Source: Candidatus Gottesmanbacteria bacterium RBG_16_37_8 (GTDB taxonomy: Bacteria > Patescibacteriota > Microgenomatia > 2-02-FULL-39-11). From it: a stretch of DNA of 9,782 bases. The stretch covers positions 13,165 through 22,946 of the forward strand of contig MFJA01000011.1 in NCBI GenBank assembly GCA_001779055.1, read 5' to 3'. Position numbers and translations under genes: made by a program. Shown piece by piece: positions 7,023-9,782 of this stretch. How positions within the stretch are numbered: the stretch's first letter is position 1; each line of letters begins with the position of its first letter. The notes under the pieces were generated by a model, which saw nothing but the letters and a program-made list of their open reading frames with translations, searched no databases and had not been told where the DNA came from.

Positions 7023-7333
7023 ATTTTTCGGCTGATTTTCTTTATGGCAAATCCTACCAATAGTCCGCCTCCCAAAAGTAAGTAAACTAACTCCAAAGGA
7101 CCTGTTTGAGGGATTTCTTTGCCGTCAAATGAGACCGTTTCCGCTTTTTCTGCATCCTTGTCTGTTGCAGCTTTTGTAGGTGTTGCCGTTATCTGGCTGT
7201 CTTTCACCTGATTCGTTTTAGGCAAAAGTCCCAATCTTTGTCGAAGTGCATCCATCATTCTGCCGCTGGACAATATCACCATAACTAGAACAATTAATCC
7301 TAACAGGGCTAGAATAATTCTGCTTGAAGTCAT
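7013..7333 (-). CDS. Small protein with IPQTG sortase-type sorting tail
   Basis: A 106-residue protein. An N-terminal hydrophobic helix (about 5-22) may be a signal or anchor. A polar Lys/Thr/Asp/Ala linker (about 40-70) leads to a C-terminal tripartite tail: IPQTG at 74-78, a hydrophobic Gly-rich helix (about 81-97) and a basic end (KKISRK). That order (motif, helix, positive tail) is the classical sortase cell-wall sorting signal, here with Ile for Leu at position 1. Between the two helices there are only about 50 residues, so if it is cleaved the attached product would be tiny. It may instead be a double-pass membrane protein whose motif has another use. ATG 7333 is supported by a TTGACA/TATTAT promoter whose -10 ends 11 nt upstream. 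Its end overlaps the proline-rich gene by 10 bp. Confidence 0.75.
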   Translation of the reverse strand: MTSSRIILALLGLIVLVMVILSSGRMMDALRQRLGLLPKTNQVKDSQITATPTKAATDKDAEKAETVSFDGKEIPQTGPLELVYLLLGGGLLVGFAIKKISRKIYS

Positions 7334-7344
7334 ACAGGCAGCCT

Positions 7345-7373
7345 ATAATAGAGGATAATAATTAGCTTGTCAA
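7345..7373 (-). promoter_or_regulatory. Promoter of the IPQTG gene
   Basis: On the minus strand, TTGACA (complement of 7368-7373), a 17-bp spacer and TATTAT (complement of 7345-7350). The ATG at 7333 is 11 nt past the -10 box, predicting a leader of only about 4-5 nt. The -35 box lies within the dyad at 7365-7388. Confidence 0.75.
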
Positions 7374-7388
7374 GCAAACTTGTTAAGC
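7365..7388. promoter_or_regulatory. Operator-like 24-bp dyad in the divergent control region
   Basis: The site has the form GCTT-N2-CAAG-N4-CTTG-N2-AAGC, a dyad with 8 of 12 base pairs matching. Its left half, GCTTGTCAAGC (7365-7375), is itself palindromic. The element covers the -35 box of the IPQTG promoter and lies upstream of the YkuK promoter. Ribbon-helix-helix proteins usually bind such adjacent short dyads as a pair of dimers, and the divergent operon encodes one. Confidence 0.45.
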
Positions 7389-7404
7389 ATATTTAATGGA
7401 AAAT

Positions 7405-7433
7405 TTAATAAAAAAAATTGAATGTGATAAAAT
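7405..7433 (+). promoter_or_regulatory. Promoter of the YkuK-nucleotidyltransferase unit
   Basis: An extended -10 (TG at 7425-7426, one base, then TAAAAT at 7428-7433), with a weak TTAATA (7405-7410) 17 bp upstream. The expected start of transcription is near 7440, which rules out an in-frame TTG at 7418 as the start codon and favours ATG 7448. Confidence 0.5.
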
Positions 7434-7447
7434 CAAACAAATCAAAT

Positions 7448-7954
7448 ATGAAAAATAATGATTCAAAATCTTTCCTCAATGACTGCTTTAATAGTCCGAC
7501 ATACGGAGTTTTATCTCTTGTTAAGCTTCGGCGAAAAGCTTTGGAATTCATTGAGAGTGCCCCTGAATACCAGTACCGCTTGGTGATTGGTACTGATTCT
7601 CAGCCCAAAAACGGCCACGGAGTTGATTTTGTCACCGCCATAGTTATTCACCGCGTTGGCTACGGCGGCATTTATTTTTGGAGAAGAATTATTGATTCTA
7701 AAACTTATGTCTTAAGGTCACGTATCTATCAGGAAGCTGCCTTGTCTCTTGCCTGTGCTGATGAGGTTCTCGCTCTTTTGAAAAATGACGGTATCACCAA
7801 ATATGACGTTGAAATTCATGTGGATATTGGCAGCATTGGTGAAACCAAGGAAATGATTAATGAAGTTGTCGGTATGGTCAGAAGTTGCGGTTTTAATGTC
7901 AAAACCAAACCGCATTCATATGGCGCATCCAAAGTTGCCGACCGCCATACCTGA
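7448..7954 (+). CDS. ykuK: YkuK-family (DUF458) RNase H-like protein
   Basis: A 168-residue protein of the YkuK/DUF458 family, which has an RNase H-like fold and no settled function. Acidic residues sit where an RNase H-type active site needs them: D50 in IGTDSQ (48-52), E96 in RIYQEAALS, D126 in HVDIGSIGET (124-133) and D165 in the terminal SYGASKVADRHT. The closing KPHSYGAS-ADR motif is the family hallmark. Length matches the family. ATG 7448 was chosen over TTG 7418 because the latter lies upstream of the likely transcription start. The nucleotidyltransferase gene begins 7 nt after its stop. It is divergent from the IPQTG gene, across a control region with a dyad. A nuclease role is plausible from the residues but unproven. 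Confidence 0.85.
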   Translation: MKNNDSKSFLNDCFNSPTYGVLSLVKLRRKALEFIESAPEYQYRLVIGTDSQPKNGHGVDFVTAIVIHRVGYGGIYFWRRIIDSKTYVLRSRIYQEAALSLACADEVLALLKNDGITKYDVEIHVDIGSIGETKEMINEVVGMVRSCGFNVKTKPHSYGASKVADRHT

Positions 7955-7961
7955 TAAATCT

Positions 7962-8816
7962 ATGGATAGAGAGCGTTTAACCATAACTTTAAAAAAATCA
8001 ATTCTTATTCGTGTTGATGAACTGATTGACGGCACCAAGCTTCGTAACAGGTCTCATGCAATTGAAACTTTAATTTCCCAAAGTCTGACTCCCAAAATAA
8101 ATACTGCTGTTATTCTGGCAGGCGGGAAGGGGATTAACATGCGTCCCTTTACTTTCGAAATGCCCAAGGGCCTGTTTCCTGTTGGCGGCAAACCAATTTT
8201 AGAGCACATCATTGAGCTCTTGCGTACTTATAATATCAGAAACCTGATCTTCTCCATTGGCCATCTGGGAGAAAAAATTGAAAATCACTTTGGCGACGGA
8301 CAAAAATTCGGCGTCAAAATAACCTATGTCAGGGAAAAGAGTGCTCAAGGTACCGGCGGAGCCTTGATATTAGCCAGAAAACATCTCCAAGAGGCTACTT
8401 TTATTGTTGTTCACGGAGATATTCTCATTGATATTAATCTTAATGATTTAATCTCTTATCATCATGATAACGATTCTCTGGCAACCATCGCTGTCACCTC
8501 GGTTGTCGATCCCTCAAATTACGGTGAGGTAATTCTTCATGGATCAAAAATAATTGATTTTATTGAAAAACCGCAAAAAGGCAAACAAAAATCCCAGCTC
8601 ATCAGTTGCGGTTTATATGTTATAGACAGGGATATTTTTTCTTATTTGCCCAAAGAGGGCAGTGCTCAATTGGAAAACGTCTTCCCGCGCCTTGCCAAAT
8701 CGAAAAATTTAGCCGGTTTTCCCTTCGAAGGACAGTTTTTGGATATCGGAACTCCTAAATCTTATGAAAAAGCAATAAAAAAGTGGGGAAGTCTTAAAAA
8801 AGTTTCGGCAATATAA
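7962..8816 (+). CDS. Ribbon-helix-helix domain fused to a sugar nucleotidyltransferase-like domain
   Basis: A 284-residue fusion. Residues 1-42 are a CopG/Arc-type ribbon-helix-helix: strand RLTITL, helix KKSILIRVDELIDG, turn, and NRSHAIETLIS helix. Such domains dimerise and bind DNA. Residues about 47-275 form an NTP-transferase (GlmU/RmlA/GMP-pyrophosphorylase-like) domain: AVILAGGKG (49-57), EMPKGLFPVGGKP (66-78, K69), AQGTGGALILA (128-138), HGD at 151-153, IEKP (201-204), CGLYVIDRDIF (216-225) and FLDIGTP (259-265). Metal-binding D153 and D261 are present. The loop is unusual: GKGINMRPFT has Asn59 where the family has the catalytic Arg of G-x-G-x-R. It may be a weak enzyme or an NTP/sugar sensor controlling transcription. 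Longer in-frame starts (ATG 7860, 7920) would overlap ykuK; 7962 begins right at the RHH domain, 7 nt after the ykuK stop. The end overlaps the convergent pilin-like gene by 23 bp. Confidence 0.85.
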   Translation: MDRERLTITLKKSILIRVDELIDGTKLRNRSHAIETLISQSLTPKINTAVILAGGKGINMRPFTFEMPKGLFPVGGKPILEHIIELLRTYNIRNLIFSIGHLGEKIENHFGDGQKFGVKITYVREKSAQGTGGALILARKHLQEATFIVVHGDILIDINLNDLISYHHDNDSLATIAVTSVVDPSNYGEVILHGSKIIDFIEKPQKGKQKSQLISCGLYVIDRDIFSYLPKEGSAQLENVFPRLAKSKNLAGFPFEGQFLDIGTPKSYEKAIKKWGSLKKVSAI

Positions 8817-9147
8817 GCTGTAATTGTCCACCAGGACCGACTATTCCTAAGAATTTTAAAAGCACCAAAAATATTGACCAAGAGGCAAAAACCAGCACCA
8901 GACCGATAATAGCATGCAGGATTTTTTGTTGGGCTGCCTCAATTTTTCCTTTATCTCCTCCTGAAGATATCCAGTTAAAAGCCCCAAGTAAAAGCTGCAT
9001 AAATGCCCATATTGTGCCGATAACCAGAAGAAGACCGATAAGACTGCTGAAAAATTGGGCAATTAATGCCGGTGCATCGCCGGGTTTTTTTCCTATAAGT
9101 CTTGGTATTACCGGATTGGTAATCGGTGTTTGTAATAAAATTGTCAT
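8794..9147 (-). CDS. TrbC/VirB2-like two-helix membrane protein (copy 1)
   Basis: A 117-residue protein with two hydrophobic helices (about 33-58 and 78-101) joined by a short polar loop carrying FNWISSGGDKGKIEAAQQKI (57-76). The W-I-x-x-G-G-D-K loop followed by a charged helix is the pattern seen in TrbC/VirB2-like pilin relatives that are abundant in CPR genomes. VirB2/TrbC are the major pilins of conjugative type IV secretion, but no VirB4, VirD4 or relaxase gene is visible here, so the system served is unknown. There is no obvious signal peptide (MTILLQTPITNPVIPRLIG); the first 30 residues are a polar or amphipathic lead. The start overlaps the stop of copy 2 in an ATGA, so the two are translationally coupled. 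Confidence 0.75.
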   Translation of the reverse strand: MTILLQTPITNPVIPRLIGKKPGDAPALIAQFFSSLIGLLLVIGTIWAFMQLLLGAFNWISSGGDKGKIEAAQQKILHAIIGLVLVFASWSIFLVLLKFLGIVGPGGQLQLILPKLF

Positions 9148-9575
9148 ATTTTTAAGTTTTGTAAGACTGCCCCGGGATTTAGGATATCAAGTCCTATAAG
9201 TGATCCCAAAAGCGCAACCAGCACCCAGGCTGAAACAACAACCAGTAATCCGACAACTGCATTGGTTATTTTTTCACGGGCTGCCTGAGCTGCCCCTTTA
9301 TCCCCGCCGGCATTAATCCAGTTGAATCCGGCAATAATAAACTGGAAGAGAAACCACAAGGCGGCAATCATGGTCAGAAAACCAATAATTCCTGACACTA
9401 GCCTATTCAGGCTGTTTCCGACTTTTACTTTTCCAGTAGTTCCTGTAGGCAAATTGCAAAACGCTTGTCCGATAACTCCCAAACCTCCGCCGCAGCCTAT
9501 ACCCTGAGCCAATACCGGTTGGACAGTTGTTATCAGTATAAATACGCTTAATATAATTTGCTTTATCTTCTTCAT
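9144..9575 (-). CDS. TrbC/VirB2-like two-helix membrane protein with signal peptide (copy 2)
   Basis: A 143-residue paralogue of copy 1. A signal peptide is clear: KKIK, a hydrophobic core to about 20, and probable cleavage after A23 (VLA-Q). The exported N-terminus has a glycine-rich stretch with two cysteines (C28 and C40) that could form a disulfide. The helices lie at about 62-84 and 106-127, with FNWINAGGDKGAAQAAREKI (84-103) between them. A cleaved signal plus two helices is the VirB2/TrbC prepilin layout more closely than copy 1. No Shine-Dalgarno precedes the ATG. It lies 9 nt downstream of the third copy and overlaps copy 1 by 4 bp, so all three probably form one transcript. Confidence 0.78.
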   Translation of the reverse strand: MKKIKQIILSVFILITTVQPVLAQGIGCGGGLGVIGQAFCNLPTGTTGKVKVGNSLNRLVSGIIGFLTMIAALWFLFQFIIAGFNWINAGGDKGAAQAAREKITNAVVGLLVVVSAWVLVALLGSLIGLDILNPGAVLQNLKI

Positions 9576-9584
9576 ATATTTTGT

Positions 9585-9782
9585 CTATTTCAGGCTGGGA
9601 TTAAGTATTGCTGAAGCATTATTAAATAATAATATGCCGATAATTGCCGCCAGTATAAATGAGGCAACTATAATAATCAATCCTATTAATGACTGCCAAA
9701 TTCTCCGCCAGGCATTTTGCACTTTTTTTGGATCACCGCCGGCTGATATGAAATTAAGTCCTGCAATAACAATATTAAAAAA
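9585..9782 (-). CDS. TrbC/VirB2-like membrane protein (copy 3), 5' truncated by window
   Basis: The minus strand is open from the window edge to TAG (complement of 9585-9587), giving 65 residues. They contain the end of a first helix, the loop LNFISAGGDPKKVQNAWRRI, and a second helix (about residues 36-53 of the visible part) ending in a short NNASAILNPSLK tail. Loop and helix order match copies 1 and 2, with Trp of the F-N-W-I motif replaced (LNFI) and GGDP instead of GGDK. The start and any signal peptide are outside the window. It is the most upstream visible gene of the tandem array, 9 nt before copy 2. Confidence 0.75.
   Translation of the reverse strand, partial: FFNIVIAGLNFISAGGDPKKVQNAWRRIWQSLIGLIIIVASFILAAIIGILLFNNASAILNPSLK

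Noticed and set aside
7418..7447. TTG start for ykuK at 7418
   Set aside because: It lies upstream of the extended -10 box at 7425-7433, so it would not be in the predicted transcript; the extra ten residues are not family-like.
7718..7915. Minus-strand open frame inside ykuK
   Set aside because: ykuK matches a known family over its whole length; the antisense frame has no features of its own.
7860..7961. Longer N-terminus for the nucleotidyltransferase fusion
   Set aside because: It overlaps the conserved end of YkuK (KPHSYGAS-ADRHT) in another frame, and the RHH domain begins right at ATG 7962.
8856..9507. Three further open frames: one on the minus strand (8856-9062) and two on the plus strand (9014-9199, 9322-9507), all overlapping the pilin-like genes
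   Set aside because: All overlap the better-supported paralogous minus-strand genes and show no motifs or start signals.

Overview
The window looks like a chromosomal segment from a low-GC, compact bacterial genome, most likely a member of the Candidate Phyla Radiation (Patescibacteria, plausibly Microgenomates). This assignment is inferred from gene content rather than from a marker phylogeny. It rests on a large DUF4012 protein, three TrbC/VirB2-like two-helix membrane proteins in tandem, a small protein with an IPQTG sorting-like tail, a bL25 (Ctc-type) ribosomal protein, many small single-pass envelope proteins and very short intergenic gaps. TGA is the stop codon of at least six genes, so the genetic code is standard and the UGA=Gly lineages (Gracilibacteria, SR1) are unlikely.

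Layout. Bases 1-528 hold the 3' end of an unrecognised membrane-protein gene (+). Bases 529-720 are intergenic, with an 18-bp near-perfect direct repeat. An RNase HI-type gene (+) and a 790-residue DUF4012 gene (+) follow; a palindromic repeat between them contains the stop of the first and a Shine-Dalgarno-like sequence for the second. An LCP (LytR-CpsA-Psr) gene (-) converges on the DUF4012 gene and is divergent from rplY/ctc (+). A small membrane gene with a TPR-like tail (-) abuts the rplY end. Next come a secreted coiled-coil protein and a proline-rich single-pass protein (+, a 2-nt gap). A small IPQTG-tailed protein (-) converges on them. It is divergent from a two-gene unit (+): a YkuK-family RNase H-fold protein and a sugar nucleotidyltransferase-like protein with an N-terminal ribbon-helix-helix DNA-binding domain. 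The window ends in three tandem TrbC/VirB2-like genes (-), the last cut off by the window edge.

How the genes fit together. Apart from RNase H, YkuK and bL25, nearly everything is predicted to be in, or to act on, the cell envelope: LCP and DUF4012 (cell-surface polymer attachment, or relatives of it), the IPQTG protein (possible sortase substrate), pilin-like proteins, secreted coiled-coil and anchored proteins, and a nucleotidyltransferase family that normally activates sugars. The most interesting point is the RHH-nucleotidyltransferase fusion. It lacks the usual signature arginine of its nucleotide-binding loop, and a 24-bp dyad lies in the divergent control region upstream of its operon. 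This suggests an enzyme-derived regulator rather than a plain biosynthetic enzyme.

Expression signals. Four recognisable promoters place the -10 box only 6-14 nt from the chosen start codon, so transcripts would be leaderless or nearly so. All four convergent junctions overlap or abut, leaving no room for ordinary terminators. No tRNA, rRNA, CRISPR array, insertion sequence or integrase gene was seen.
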